Shown in pieces: positions 53,946 to 63,062 of a stretch of DNA of 64,000 nucleotides (position 1 is its first letter; each line of letters begins with the position of its first letter). Under the pieces are notes generated by a model, which was not told the DNA's origin, ran no database searches, and worked only from the letters and a program-made list of their open reading frames with translations. A program made the translations under genes and the position numbers. Location of the stretch: positions 1 through 64,000 of the forward strand of contig NZ_BMUL01000008.1 in NCBI RefSeq assembly GCF_014650175.1. Direction: 5' to 3'. The DNA is from Streptomyces termitum (GTDB taxonomy: Bacteria; Actinomycetota; Actinomycetes; Streptomycetales; Streptomycetaceae).

Positions 53946-54983
53946 GTGGAACAACCCGCCCTCTCCGGCGTCGCGTACGACGCCTCCGGAGCCTCCTTCG
54001 CCGTCGTCGGCATCTCGAACATGCCCGGCACCGACTGGTCCCAGGTCTTCCGGGCCCTGGCCGGCACCGGCCTCACCCTCCCGGACGGCGTCCCGCCCCC
54101 GCCGCCGGCCGGGTCCAGGACCGCGTCCGGCGCCGAGACCTCCCCCCGCCTGAGCATGACGCCCCCCGGCGTGCTGAACCTCAACGCGTACCTCATGTAC
54201 GCCGTCGGCAAGGCCGCCCGCCGCCGGCTCACCGAGCGGCTGGCCGCCCACAACCTGCGCCTGTGGCACCTGACCGTCCTGGCCCTGGTGGCCGACCTGG
54301 GCCCGCAGATGAAGACCGTCCTCGCCGCGCGGCTCGACATGAACCCCAGCGACCTGGTGAAGATCGTCAACGACCTGGTGCGGACCGGCCACGTGGACTG
54401 CGCCCGGGACCCCGCCAACCGGCGCCGGGTCCTGGTCCGTCCGACCCCCGAGGGCCGGACCTACCTGGCCCGGCTCAACGCGGACATCGCCTCGGCCGAC
54501 GACGAGGTGCTGGCGCCGCTGGACGCGCGGGAGCGCGAGACGCTCGCCGCCCTGCTCCGCCGGGTCCACCGGCACCTCGAACCGAGCCCGGCCAGCGTGG
54601 TCCACGACCCCTCCCGGGACGTGGAGGTCCTGTCCGGCGGCTCCGACGAGGACGGCCGGATCGACTGGACGCGCCCGGCCGAGGACATCGCCCGCTTCGT
54701 CGGGGCCCGGCGCGCGCTGTGCCCGACCGCCTTCACCCACCACGGCGGCCGGCGGCTCGGCGTCCTCACCGCGTCGGTCTCCCACGGCCGCCACACCGGC
54801 GAGCCTGGCCTCGTCCTGCGGAACGGGGACGAGGGCGTGGTCGTCGTCGCCGGGCCGGACCACGGCGAACCCCGGCCCGGCGTCGTCCTCGGCCTCGTCC
54901 GCCCCGAGACCGGCGGCGGGAGCGGTGCGGAGGGCGGCGGGGAGGCCCGCGCCGAGGAGTACTTCGCCGCCGGGGGCCGCTGA
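53946..54983 (+). CDS. MarR-family regulator fused to a formyltransferase C-terminal-like domain
   Basis: A 345-residue protein from GTG 53946 (AAGGGA upstream; the alternative ATG 53889 has no site). Residues 1-50 are an unrecognised segment, followed by a Pro-rich linker. About 75-215 form a MarR winged helix (LLAARLDMNPSDLVKIVNDL, then RDPANRRRVLVRPTPEG). About 240-325 resemble Formyl_trans_C, the OB-fold tail of methionyl-tRNA formyltransferase and hydroxyornithine formyltransferases (IDWTRPAEDIARFVGARR and EPGLVLRNGDEGVVVVAG). No formyltransferase catalytic domain is present. It may be a regulator sensing a formylated or hydroxamate intermediate, or a rearrangement product. Confidence 0.65.
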   Translation: MEQPALSGVAYDASGASFAVVGISNMPGTDWSQVFRALAGTGLTLPDGVPPPPPAGSRTASGAETSPRLSMTPPGVLNLNAYLMYAVGKAARRRLTERLAAHNLRLWHLTVLALVADLGPQMKTVLAARLDMNPSDLVKIVNDLVRTGHVDCARDPANRRRVLVRPTPEGRTYLARLNADIASADDEVLAPLDARERETLAALLRRVHRHLEPSPASVVHDPSRDVEVLSGGSDEDGRIDWTRPAEDIARFVGARRALCPTAFTHHGGRRLGVLTASVSHGRHTGEPGLVLRNGDEGVVVVAGPDHGEPRPGVVLGLVRPETGGGSGAEGGGEARAEEYFAAGGR

Positions 54984-55020
54984 GGGCCCGACGGCTCCGT
55001 TCCCCCCTTCCCGGCCTGGA

Positions 55021-55058
55021 CGGGCCCGGACGACCCCTAGGAGGGTCGTCCGGGCCCG
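55021..55058. terminator. bidirectional terminator between MarR fusion and siderophore-interacting protein
   Basis: Perfect 16-bp stem (55021-55036 with 55043-55058), loop CTAGGA, between convergent genes. Confidence 0.8.
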
Positions 55059-55081
55059 TCCGCGTCCGGCGTCCGCGCGGC

Positions 55082-56917
55082 TCAGGAACCGGAGCGGCCG
55101 AGGGTCCAGAGGCGGTGGTCCCAGCCGATGTCGGCGCGGGAGCGCACCGCGAGCCCCGCGCGCCCGGCGAGGTCCTCGATCTCCTCCGCGGCGCGCACCC
55201 CGGAGCCGAAGGCGCACTTGAGGCGCAGGTGGCGCAGGACCGCCTCCCCGTCCTCGGGGTCACCGGTCGCGACCTGCTCGACCAGGAGCAGGGTGCCGTC
55301 CGCCGCGAGCGAGGCGGCGGCCCCGGAGAGGGTGTGCAGCGCGTCCTCGTCGTCCTGCCACTCCAGCTGACGCGACATCAGCAGGGTGCGGGTGCCGGCC
55401 GGTACGGTGCCGGAGCCGGCGACCAGGCCGATCCTGGGCAGCAGTTCCCGGTCGAGGATCGTCTCGCGCAGCACCCGGAGCACCGAGGGCATCGCGACGA
55501 TCCGCGCGCGCAGCTCCGGGAACTCCCTGACCAGGACCTCGACGACGGTCGCGACGCCGTGGCCGGTGGCGGTCAGCTCGGTGACGGACGGCCAGTCGTG
55601 GGCGCCCAGCACGCCGGGGGCGATCCAGCGGGCCTCGTCCTCGACGGCGGCGCGGGCGGTGTCGGCGATCCGGGACTCCCGGGCCATCTCCTCGGTCAGG
55701 GTGCGCCCGGCGAGGGTGCGGTAGCCAGCCCTCCCGGTGCGGACGGTGTGCAGCAGACCGGAGAGGGAGGCGTCGAACGCGGCCTCGGCGCCCTCCAGGT
55801 GGTACTCCTCCGCCGAGTGGTCGTCCTCGACCAGCTCCTCGCTGATCGGGGTGAGGCTGTAGTTGCCCTCGCCGTCGGTGGCGAGCAGCTCGATCCCCAC
55901 CAGGTAGTCCAGGAGGGCCTTGAGGGTGGCCGGGTGGGCCCCGGCGCTCCGGGCGATCCCGGCGGCGTCGCGCACGCCCCGGTCGACCAGGTCGAAGACG
56001 CCGAGGGTGACGGCGGTGCGGATGGCGTAGGGCGGTGCCAGGTCGGTCAGTCGGTGGAGGCGCTCGTGGGCGGTGTCCTCGTCCTCCTCCACCGCCTCGG
56101 CGGGGGCGGCGGGCGCGGTGCGGCGCCAGTACCCCGTGATGTGGGTGTGCTCGCGCGGCACGTCGCGCTCGGTCGCCAGGTGGCGGCGGATGCCCTTGAG
56201 GGCGACGGCCTCGCCGGCGACCCAGGCGAAGACGGTGCCGGGCAGCCAGTCGGCGGCGCGGACGGCCCGCTCCAGGAGGTCGGTGGTGCCGGCCGGGGCG
56301 CCGTTCCTGGAGAGCCAGACGATCTCGGCGTCGGCCTTGGTGGGCAGGTCCTGGCGGTGGCTGTCGTCGCCGATCTCGATGAAGACGCGGGCCCTGGTGC
56401 CCTCGGGCATCTCGGCGAGCCAGCGGCCGATGGCGGGCAGGGCGGTCTCGTCGCCGATCACGAGGAGCCAGTCGGCGCCCTCGGGATGGCCGTGGGACAT
56501 CTTGGGTCCGGCGATCCAGGCGCTGTCGCCCGGTGCGGCGCTCTCGGCCCAGGCCGAGGCGACGCCGCCCTCGTGGCGGACGAAGTCGAAGACGATCTCG
56601 CCCTTCCCGGGGTCGTGGGAGACGGGGGTGTAGTCCTTGGCGACGGGCCGACCGTCGGACCAGTCGAGGCTGCCCACCCGCTGCCGGGGCAGGACCAGGC
56701 GGCCGGTCTCGTCGGGGAAGAAGAACTTCACGTGGTCGTCGAAGCCCTCGGTGCGCAGGGCGGGCAGGTCCAGGCCGTCCTTGGTGAAGGCGGCGAGCTG
56801 GGGGCCGCCGAGGGTGAGGCGGCGCATGCCGGGGGTGAGGTTCTCGGCGCGCAGCACGGTCAGTTCGCGCAGCACGATGGGGAAGGTGACGACCGGGCGG
56901 GGGCTGCGGGTGGGCAT
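55082..56917 (-). CDS. siderophore-interacting flavoprotein fused to a degenerate O-methyltransferase-like domain
   Basis: A 611-residue protein from ATG 56917 (AAGGAG upstream). Residues 1-265 are a ViuB/SIP-type NAD(P)H:ferric-siderophore reductase: FAD_binding_9 with KDYTPVSHD, and SIP with WLLVIGDETALPAIGRWLA and VFAWVAGEAVALKGIRRHL. From about residue 290 an acetylserotonin-O-methyltransferase-like dimerisation and catalytic fold follows. Its SAM glycine motif reads ELTATGHGVATV instead of the expected DxGGGxG, so methyl transfer is doubtful. It likely releases iron from imported siderophore; the extra domain's role is unknown. It follows the uptake transporter genes on the same strand. 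Confidence 0.82.
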   Translation of the reverse strand: MPTRSPRPVVTFPIVLRELTVLRAENLTPGMRRLTLGGPQLAAFTKDGLDLPALRTEGFDDHVKFFFPDETGRLVLPRQRVGSLDWSDGRPVAKDYTPVSHDPGKGEIVFDFVRHEGGVASAWAESAAPGDSAWIAGPKMSHGHPEGADWLLVIGDETALPAIGRWLAEMPEGTRARVFIEIGDDSHRQDLPTKADAEIVWLSRNGAPAGTTDLLERAVRAADWLPGTVFAWVAGEAVALKGIRRHLATERDVPREHTHITGYWRRTAPAAPAEAVEEDEDTAHERLHRLTDLAPPYAIRTAVTLGVFDLVDRGVRDAAGIARSAGAHPATLKALLDYLVGIELLATDGEGNYSLTPISEELVEDDHSAEEYHLEGAEAAFDASLSGLLHTVRTGRAGYRTLAGRTLTEEMARESRIADTARAAVEDEARWIAPGVLGAHDWPSVTELTATGHGVATVVEVLVREFPELRARIVAMPSVLRVLRETILDRELLPRIGLVAGSGTVPAGTRTLLMSRQLEWQDDEDALHTLSGAAASLAADGTLLLVEQVATGDPEDGEAVLRHLRLKCAFGSGVRAAEEIEDLAGRAGLAVRSRADIGWDHRLWTLGRSGS

Positions 56918-57045
56918 GGGTACGGCTCCTTCGCGCGCGGTGCCGGGCGGGCGCCGCGGAGGGACGGGCGGGCCGGGCGGGCCGGTGGCGCGGCCCGCCC
57001 GGCCCGTGGAGGGGTGGCGGTGGTGCTCCCGGGCGGGAGCGGGGG

Positions 57046-58086
57046 TCACTTCCCGGCGACGGCGGAGGCGAGGATCGGCGTCAGCTTCTCGACGACCCAG
57101 GGGGCGCTGAGGGCGTCCGGGTAGGCGACGGCGGAGGAGAGGGTGTTCTCCGAGGGGATGACCGCGTAGTGCTTGCCCTTGACCACCTTGAGGGACTGGA
57201 ACAGCTTGTTGGTCTCCAGCTCCTTGGCGCTGAGCAGGCCGTTGTCGCCGAAGGGGTAGGTCATGAGGAGGACGTCGGCCTCCAGCTCGTCCAGGTTCTC
57301 CAGGCTGACGGCGTTCTTGTCGGCCTTGTAGCTCTTGGCCTTGGCCGTCTTCTCGAAGCCGAGCTGTTCGAAGACGCCCGGGTCCTGGTCGGCGTAGGAC
57401 ATGAAGGTGATCTGCTCGGGGTGGACGACCGCGTAGGTGTACGTCTTGCCCTTGAACTCGGGGTGCGCGGCGGCCGCGTCGGCGGTGGCCTTCTCGTTGG
57501 CGGCGATGACCTTCTCGGCCTCGGCGGTCATGCCGAGCGCCTTGGCGGCGGTCTTGAGGCGCTCCTGCCAGGTGAGGGTGTCGGAGTGCGCCTTGTCGGT
57601 GAAGGTGACGACGGGGGCGATCGGCGCGAGCTTGGCGTAGTCGGTCTCCATCGACCAGGTGTTCATGCCGAGGATGACGTCCGGCTGTTCGGCGGCGATG
57701 GCCTCGTAGTCGGTGCCGTCGGTGTCGTCGTACGTCTTGAGCTTGCCGACGCCGAGCTTGGTGATGGCGCGCTGCTTGTACTCGGGGACGGGGCCGCCGT
57801 CCTCGGCGTCGGGGGTGATGACGGGGACGAGGCCGAGGGCGAGGGCGATGTCGGTGTCGCCGTCGGAGACGGTGGCGACCTTGAGCGGCTTCTTCTCGAC
57901 CTCCGTCTTGCCCCAGGCGTTGGGGAGCGTGACCGGGAAGGCGGCCTCGGCGGCGCCGGTGCTCGCGCCGCCGGACGGCTTCTCGCCGCCCTTGTCGTCC
58001 GTGCCGCCGCAGCCGGCGAGGAGGACGGCGCACGCGGCGGCGAGCAGGGTGCGGGCGGCGGAGCGCCGTACGGGAAGGCGGTTCAT
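57046..58086 (-). CDS. iron-siderophore ABC transporter substrate-binding lipoprotein
   Basis: A 346-residue FepB/FhuD-type lipoprotein from ATG 58086 with AGGAG upstream. The lipobox is LAGC at about residue 25 and the mature domain has the helical-backbone fold (EAIAAEQPDVILGMNTWSME). Start and stop overlap neighbours in the operon permease-permease-ATPase-binding protein. It captures the ferric siderophore at the cell surface. Confidence 0.9.
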   Translation of the reverse strand: MNRLPVRRSAARTLLAAACAVLLAGCGGTDDKGGEKPSGGASTGAAEAAFPVTLPNAWGKTEVEKKPLKVATVSDGDTDIALALGLVPVITPDAEDGGPVPEYKQRAITKLGVGKLKTYDDTDGTDYEAIAAEQPDVILGMNTWSMETDYAKLAPIAPVVTFTDKAHSDTLTWQERLKTAAKALGMTAEAEKVIAANEKATADAAAAHPEFKGKTYTYAVVHPEQITFMSYADQDPGVFEQLGFEKTAKAKSYKADKNAVSLENLDELEADVLLMTYPFGDNGLLSAKELETNKLFQSLKVVKGKHYAVIPSENTLSSAVAYPDALSAPWVVEKLTPILASAVAGK

Positions 58087-58937
58087 GGTCTGTTCTCCTG
58101 CGGGTGGTGACGGCGGCCGAGGGGGAAAATCTGCGGCCTGGCGGTGTAGGGGTGGGGTACGACGACGCACTTGAGGCCGAAGACGTCGGCCACGGTCCGT
58201 TCGTCGAGGACCTCTTCGGGCGGGCCCTGCCGGATGATCCGGCCGTCGCGCAGGGCGACGATCGTCGAGGCGTACAGGGCCGCCTGGTTGAGGTCGTGGG
58301 AGACGAGCACGATGGTCTTGCCCGTCTGTTCGTTGAGGTCGGCGAGGAGGTCCATGACCTCGATCTGGTGCGCGACGTCCAGGTAGGTGGTGGGTTCGTC
58401 GAGCAGCAGGGTGGGGGTGTCCTGGGCGAGGGCGAGGGCGATCCACACGCGCTGGCGCTGGCCGCCGGAGAGCTGGTCGACGGGGCGGTCGACGAGCTCG
58501 GCGGTGCCGGTGGCCTTGAGCGCCTCGGCGATGATCACGTCCTCGTGCTCGTCGCGGCGCCGGCCGAACTGGCGGTGCGGGTGGCGGCCGCGCCAGACCA
58601 GGTCCCCGACGGTGATGCTCTCGGGGGCGACCGGAGACTGCGGCAGGACGCCGAGCCTGCGCGCCACCTCGCGGGTGGGCAGGCGGTGGATGTCGGCGCC
58701 CTCGAGGAGGACCGATCCGGCGGCCAGGGGCAGCAGTCGGGCGATGGACTTGAGGAGCGTGGACTTGCCGCAGGCGTTGGGGCCGACGAGGGCGGTGATC
58801 CGGCCCTTCTCGATCCGCAGGGACAGGTCCTCGATGACGGGCGTCTTCCCGTACCCGGCACTGATGCCGCGGGCTTCGAGCTGGTGGGGCGCGGTGGCCT
58901 CGGGGCTCTCGGTCTGCGGGGTCACGGTGTGTGTCAC
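58083..58937 (-). CDS. ferric-siderophore ABC transporter ATP-binding protein
   Basis: A 284-residue FepC-type ATPase: Walker A GPNACGKST, signature LSGGQRQRVWIALALAQDT, Walker B LLLDEPTTYLD, H-loop VSHD. The start is GTG 58937, with 4-bp overlaps both upstream and downstream. It energises uptake through the two FecCD permeases. Confidence 0.95.
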   Translation of the reverse strand: MTHTVTPQTESPEATAPHQLEARGISAGYGKTPVIEDLSLRIEKGRITALVGPNACGKSTLLKSIARLLPLAAGSVLLEGADIHRLPTREVARRLGVLPQSPVAPESITVGDLVWRGRHPHRQFGRRRDEHEDVIIAEALKATGTAELVDRPVDQLSGGQRQRVWIALALAQDTPTLLLDEPTTYLDVAHQIEVMDLLADLNEQTGKTIVLVSHDLNQAALYASTIVALRDGRIIRQGPPEEVLDERTVADVFGLKCVVVPHPYTARPQIFPLGRRHHPQENRP

Positions 58938-60010
58938 GAGGCTCCCTGCCTGCGTCGAAGGATCAGCCAGACGAAGTAGGGGGCGCCGAGCAGCGCGGTG
59001 AGGACGCCGGTGGGCACCGGGCTGACCAGGGGGGCGTGCTGGGCGAGGACGTCGGCGCCGAGCACGATGACGGCGCCGATGCCCGGGGCGAGGAGGGTGG
59101 AGCGTTCGGTGCCCACCAGGCGCACGGCGATGGGTCCGCTGACCAGGGAGACGAAGCCGATGGGGCCGACGACGCTGGTGGCGAGGGCCGCGGCGGCGGC
59201 GCCGAGGAGCAGGACGCCGACGCGGGAAGCGGTCACCCGGGTGCCGAGGCCGGAGGCGAACTCGTCGCCCAGGGTGAGGGTGGCGAGGGGGCGGCCGATG
59301 AAGAGCGCGGCGAGCGCGCAGGCGCCGAAGCCGACGGCGAGGGTGGTGACGCCGTCCCAGTCGGCGGCGCTGGTGCTGCCGACCGTCCAGCGCATGGCGA
59401 TGGCGATGGTCTGCTGGTTCGCCACGGTGAACAGGTAGTTGGTGTAGGCGGTGCAGACCGCGCTGAGCCCGATGCCGACGAGGACGAGGCGGTACGTGTC
59501 GATCCCGCCGCGCCAGCTGAGCGCCTGGACGGCGGCGACGAGGACGAACGAGCCGATGACGGCGGCGACCGGGACGCCGAGGGTGAAGGCGGCGGGGGCG
59601 TAGAGCAGGGCGGTCGCGGCTCCGGCGCCGGCTCCGGCGGAGATGCCGACGATGTCGGGGGTGGCGAGCGGGTTGCGGATCAGCCGCTGGTAGAGCGATC
59701 CGGCGAGGCCGAAGAGGGCTCCGGAGAGGAGCGCGGAGAGCGCCCTCGGCATCCGCAGCTGGAAGATCATGTAGTCGGCGAGTCCGTCCCTCATGCCGAG
59801 GGCGGCGGGAAGGACGTCGGCGGGGTCGAGCCGGCCGATGCCGCCGAGCAGGACGGAGGCGGCGGTGAGTCCGAGCAGCGCGACGACGAGCACGGCGGCG
59901 GTCACGGCGGCGCGGCGGTCGCGGACGCGGCGGCCGGAGCGCAGGTGCGCGACGACGGCGGGCGTGGTCGGGGAGTCCGGCCGCGGGGACCGGGTGTCGA
60001 GAGCGGTCAT
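58934..60010 (-). CDS. FecCD-family siderophore permease 2
   Basis: A 358-residue integral membrane protein from ATG 60010 with about ten membrane helices. It has the family's RMPRALSALLSGALFGLAG and NPLATPDIVGISAGAGAGA blocks. A 1-bp overlap with the preceding permease (TGATG) shows co-translation. It pairs with the product of 60010-61080. Confidence 0.94.
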   Translation of the reverse strand: MTALDTRSPRPDSPTTPAVVAHLRSGRRVRDRRAAVTAAVLVVALLGLTAASVLLGGIGRLDPADVLPAALGMRDGLADYMIFQLRMPRALSALLSGALFGLAGSLYQRLIRNPLATPDIVGISAGAGAGAATALLYAPAAFTLGVPVAAVIGSFVLVAAVQALSWRGGIDTYRLVLVGIGLSAVCTAYTNYLFTVANQQTIAIAMRWTVGSTSAADWDGVTTLAVGFGACALAALFIGRPLATLTLGDEFASGLGTRVTASRVGVLLLGAAAAALATSVVGPIGFVSLVSGPIAVRLVGTERSTLLAPGIGAVIVLGADVLAQHAPLVSPVPTGVLTALLGAPYFVWLILRRRQGAS

Positions 60011-61080
60011 CACATCCGCACCAGGTCGCGGCGGCGGGCCAGCCAGACGAAGAAGGGGGTGCCGACGACGGCCGTCATGAGTCCCACCTGGACCTCGCCG
60101 TGGTCGAGGACCAGCCGGCCGGCCGTGTCGGCGCCGGTGAGGAGGACGGCGCCGGCGGCCATGGAGACCGGCAGGGACCAGCGGTGGTCCGGTCCGACGA
60201 GGAGCCGGGCGCAGTGCGCGGCGACCAGTCCGACGAAGGCGACGGGGCCGACGGCGGCGGTGGCGGCGGCGCAGAGCAGGACGGCGACGGCCGCGGCGGT
60301 GAGGCGGGCCCGTTCGACCCGGACGCCGAGGGCGCGGGCGGTCTCGTCGCCGAGGCCGAGGATGTTGAGGGTGCGGCCCAGCGGCAGGGCGAGGAGCAGG
60401 CCCACGATCACGAAGGGCATGACCTGGCTCAGGACCTCGGCGCGGCCGGTGAGCTGGCCGACCGACCAGAAGCGGAGGTGGGCGAAGGCCTCCTTGTCGC
60501 GGACGACGAGGAGGGTGATGAGGGAGGACATCACGGCCGCGAGGGCGACGCCCGCGAGGACGAGGCCGACGGCCGAACTTCCGGCGTCGGTACGGGTCCC
60601 GATGAGGTAGACAAGGGTGGCGGCCACGGAGGAGCCGAGGAGGGCGAGCCAGAAGTAGCCGCCGGCGTCGGTGACGCCGAGGAACATGATGCCGAGGACG
60701 ACGAACATCGAGGCGCCCTGTTCGACGCCGAGGATGCCCGGGTCCGCGAGGGGGTTGGCGGTGAGCGCCTGCATGATCAGACCGGAGGCGCCGAGCGCCG
60801 CGCCGACCGCGAGGCCGAGGAAGGTGCGGGGGATGCGTTCGGTCCACAGGACGTGGGTGTCGAACGCCTGCTCCCCGGGGTGGAGCAGGATGTGGACGAC
60901 CTCGCCGGGCGGGAGGGGGCGGGCGCCGAGTCCGATGCCCGCGACGAGGGTCGCGGCGACCGCGAGGACGGCGAGGACGGCGACGGCCGTCCCCCGTGAG
61001 GCCCGGGTGCGGACCGGGTGGATGTCCGGGGGATGTTCCGGTTCCGGACCCTTTACCACCGGTCTGGGCGGTTGTGTCAT
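60010..61080 (-). CDS. FecCD-family siderophore permease 1
   Basis: A 356-residue membrane protein from ATG 61080 (AAGGA upstream). It has the conserved RIPRTFLGLAVGAALGASGL and NPLADPGILGVEQGAS motifs and about ten helices. It is first gene of the uptake operon, directly behind an iron box at 61115. Confidence 0.94.
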   Translation of the reverse strand: MTQPPRPVVKGPEPEHPPDIHPVRTRASRGTAVAVLAVLAVAATLVAGIGLGARPLPPGEVVHILLHPGEQAFDTHVLWTERIPRTFLGLAVGAALGASGLIMQALTANPLADPGILGVEQGASMFVVLGIMFLGVTDAGGYFWLALLGSSVAATLVYLIGTRTDAGSSAVGLVLAGVALAAVMSSLITLLVVRDKEAFAHLRFWSVGQLTGRAEVLSQVMPFVIVGLLLALPLGRTLNILGLGDETARALGVRVERARLTAAAVAVLLCAAATAAVGPVAFVGLVAAHCARLLVGPDHRWSLPVSMAAGAVLLTGADTAGRLVLDHGEVQVGLMTAVVGTPFFVWLARRRDLVRM

Positions 61081-61114
61081 GTGTCGTCCTTGTTCTCACC
61101 ACTCGTACAGCAAC

Positions 61115-61133
61115 TTAGGTTACCCTTGCCTAA
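61115..61133. promoter_or_regulatory. iron box between permease operon and AraC gene
   Basis: TTAGGTTACCCTTGCCTAA, about 15 of 19 consensus positions, in the 137-nt divergent promoter region. Confidence 0.75.
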
Positions 61134-61217
61134 CCTTCGGGGATCCCACTCGGAGGTCGACCGATCACACCGAGGGGTCGGCGTCCGGCCGGCCCCCGCA
61201 CCCGGGGGGGTGGCCTC

Positions 61218-61964
61218 ATGGCCGACCACAGGACACGGACGCCGGACGAGGTCCGCATCACCGCGACGGGACACCCGACGCACACGCACGACTTCCACCA
61301 GCTCCTGTACGCCCCGCTGGGGCGGATCACCGTCACCACGCCGGACGGCGAGCACGCGCTCTCCTCGCCCGTGGCCCTGTGGCTGCCGGCGGGGACCCCG
61401 CACAGCGCCCGCTTCGACCCCGAATCGCTGGTCCTGGCCGAGCCGTTCGACCCGGTCGCGCACCCGCTGCCGTTCGCCCGGGCCACCGCGGTCCGCCTCG
61501 ACGGCGACGCCCATCGGCGGCTGCTGGCCCGGACGCGCGGGGACGGCGAGGAGGACGGGCGGGCGGGGCTGTTCGCCGCCCTGACCCGCACCGGGACCGG
61601 CCACGCCGCCCGGCTGCCGCTGCCGCACCCGACCGGCGAGGCGACCCGCGCCGTCGCCGGGGCCCTGCTCCGGCGGCCCGACGATCCGCGCACCGCGACG
61701 GAGTGGGCCGAGAGCCTCTACGTGAGTTCGACCAGCCTGCGCCGGGCCTTCCGCACCGAGACCGGACTGGCCTTCTCCGAGTGGCGGACCCGGGCCCGCC
61801 TCAACCACTCGCTCGACCTGCTGACCCGGGGCCAGCAGGTCGGCACGGTCGCCGCCCGGGTCGGATTCACCAGCGCCAACGGCTACATCATGGCGTTCCG
61901 GAGGCACTTCGGACGGACGCCCGGCGCCTGGACCAGGGAGCACACGGGGCGCTCCGCGCGGTGA
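61218..61964 (+). CDS. AraC-family transcriptional regulator
   Basis: A 248-residue regulator from ATG 61218. The N-terminal cupin-like sensor (HTHDFHQLLYAPLGRITV, WLPAGTPHSARF) and the C-terminal double HTH (WAESLYVSSTSLRRAFRTET and GFTSANGYIMAFRRHFGRTP) are clear. It is divergent from the uptake operon. AraC-type activators of siderophore genes (PchR/IucR/YbtA-like) respond to the ferric siderophore, a likely role here. Confidence 0.88.
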   Translation: MADHRTRTPDEVRITATGHPTHTHDFHQLLYAPLGRITVTTPDGEHALSSPVALWLPAGTPHSARFDPESLVLAEPFDPVAHPLPFARATAVRLDGDAHRRLLARTRGDGEEDGRAGLFAALTRTGTGHAARLPLPHPTGEATRAVAGALLRRPDDPRTATEWAESLYVSSTSLRRAFRTETGLAFSEWRTRARLNHSLDLLTRGQQVGTVAARVGFTSANGYIMAFRRHFGRTPGAWTREHTGRSAR

Positions 61965-62045
61965 GCGGAGCCCCTCCGGGCGCCCCGCGCGCCCGAAGGG
62001 CGGCCGTCGGGAGGCGACTTGACAGCCACCGCGACCCAGGCAATC

Positions 62046-62064
62046 TTAGGTAAGCCTTACCTAA
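62046..62064 (+). promoter_or_regulatory. iron box upstream of mbtH
   Basis: TTAGGTAAGCCTTACCTAA is a perfect 9-1-9 palindrome of the iron-box type, 99 nt before the mbtH start. Confidence 0.85.
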
Positions 62065-62163
62065 TACGCCCAGCTCCTGGGCGCCCCACCGACCCGAACC
62101 CACGGCTCCCGCACCCCGCCCGCCGGGCGGGCCCCGGGGCCGTACCGGCGCGAGGAGAGACCC

Positions 62164-62373
62164 ATGACCGCGACCAACCCCTTCGAGGACGACGACGCCC
62201 GCTACTACGTGCTCGTCAACGCCGAGAACCAGCACTCGCTCTGGCCCGTCTTCGCCGAGGTGCCGGACGGCTGGACCGTGGTGCACGGCGAGGACTCCCG
62301 GCAGGGCTGCGCGGCGTACACCGAGGAGCACTGGACGGACCTGCGCCCGGCGAGCCTCGCCGCCCGCCCCTGA
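62164..62373 (+). CDS. MbtH-like NRPS accessory protein
   Basis: A 69-residue protein from ATG 62164 with GAGGAGA upstream. It has the invariant NPFEDDDARYYVLVNAENQHSLWP, split across the family's Trp positions, and ends EEHWTDLRPASL. MbtH proteins bind and activate adenylation domains, so one or more NRPS of this cluster must lie outside the window. Confidence 0.95.
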   Translation: MTATNPFEDDDARYYVLVNAENQHSLWPVFAEVPDGWTVVHGEDSRQGCAAYTEEHWTDLRPASLAARP

Positions 62374-62419
62374 CGCCCCCGGGGAGGGAGCGTTCCCGGC
62401 CGGCCGGGAGCGCTCCGCG

Positions 62420-62914
62420 TCACCCCAGGACGCGGACCAGGATCCGGGAGCCGCGCGCGGGGTCGAGCGAGGCCCGCCACCCGGGCGGCGCCTCCTCCTC
62501 GCCGCCCGCGGCGAACCCGTGCCGCAGGAACAGCAGCGCGCCGCCGGTGGTCGCCGCGAAGATCCGGACGGCGCCGCGCGCCCCGGCCTCCCGGAGGGCG
62601 GCGGCGAGCAGCGCGGAGCCCACGCCCCGGCCCTGACTCCCGGACGCCACGCAGAAGTTGTAGAGCACGGCCGCCCCGCGCCCTCGCGCGTCGGTCCGGC
62701 CGCAGACCCCCACGCAGCCCACCGGTTCCCCGCCCTCGCTCTCGGCTACCAGGAAGTCCCGCGCACCGCGCGCCAGTTCGGCGAGGGAGCGGTCGCGCAG
62801 GGCCCCTTCGCGCACGAACGGCCGGGACAGCCGGTGGACCGCTTCGGCGTCCCCGCTCCCGGCGGCCCGGACGGCGACGACGGGGAGCGGGGGGAGCTCC
62901 GGGCGGGGCAGCAC
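62420..62914 (-). CDS. GNAT family N-acetyltransferase
   Basis: A 164-residue acetyltransferase. GTG 62914 is taken as start (TTG 62923 is an alternative); longer readings run into the iron box at 63004. The acetyl-CoA site is VASGSQGRGVGSALL and the fold ends LFLRHGFA. It could acetylate a siderophore intermediate or act in self-protection. Iron control is likely from the shared box with the carrier-protein gene. Confidence 0.75.
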   Translation of the reverse strand: MLPRPELPPLPVVAVRAAGSGDAEAVHRLSRPFVREGALRDRSLAELARGARDFLVAESEGGEPVGCVGVCGRTDARGRGAAVLYNFCVASGSQGRGVGSALLAAALREAGARGAVRIFAATTGGALLFLRHGFAAGGEEEAPPGWRASLDPARGSRILVRVLG

Positions 62915-63003
62915 AGGGTTCAACTTCTTCTCGCTCTCGGGTGACTGACGACTCGGCGGACCACCGCGGGACCACGGCGGCCGTTTGACTGCACGATAGT
63001 AAG

Positions 63004-63022
63004 TTAGGTAAGCCTTACCTAA
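63004..63022. promoter_or_regulatory. iron box between GNAT and aryl-carrier protein genes
   Basis: TTAGGTAAGCCTTACCTAA, identical to the box at 62046 and a perfect palindrome, in the divergent promoter region. Confidence 0.85.
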
Positions 63023-63062
63023 GTAATCTTGATCCATCGGACGGGAAAGCAGAGGCACCCCC

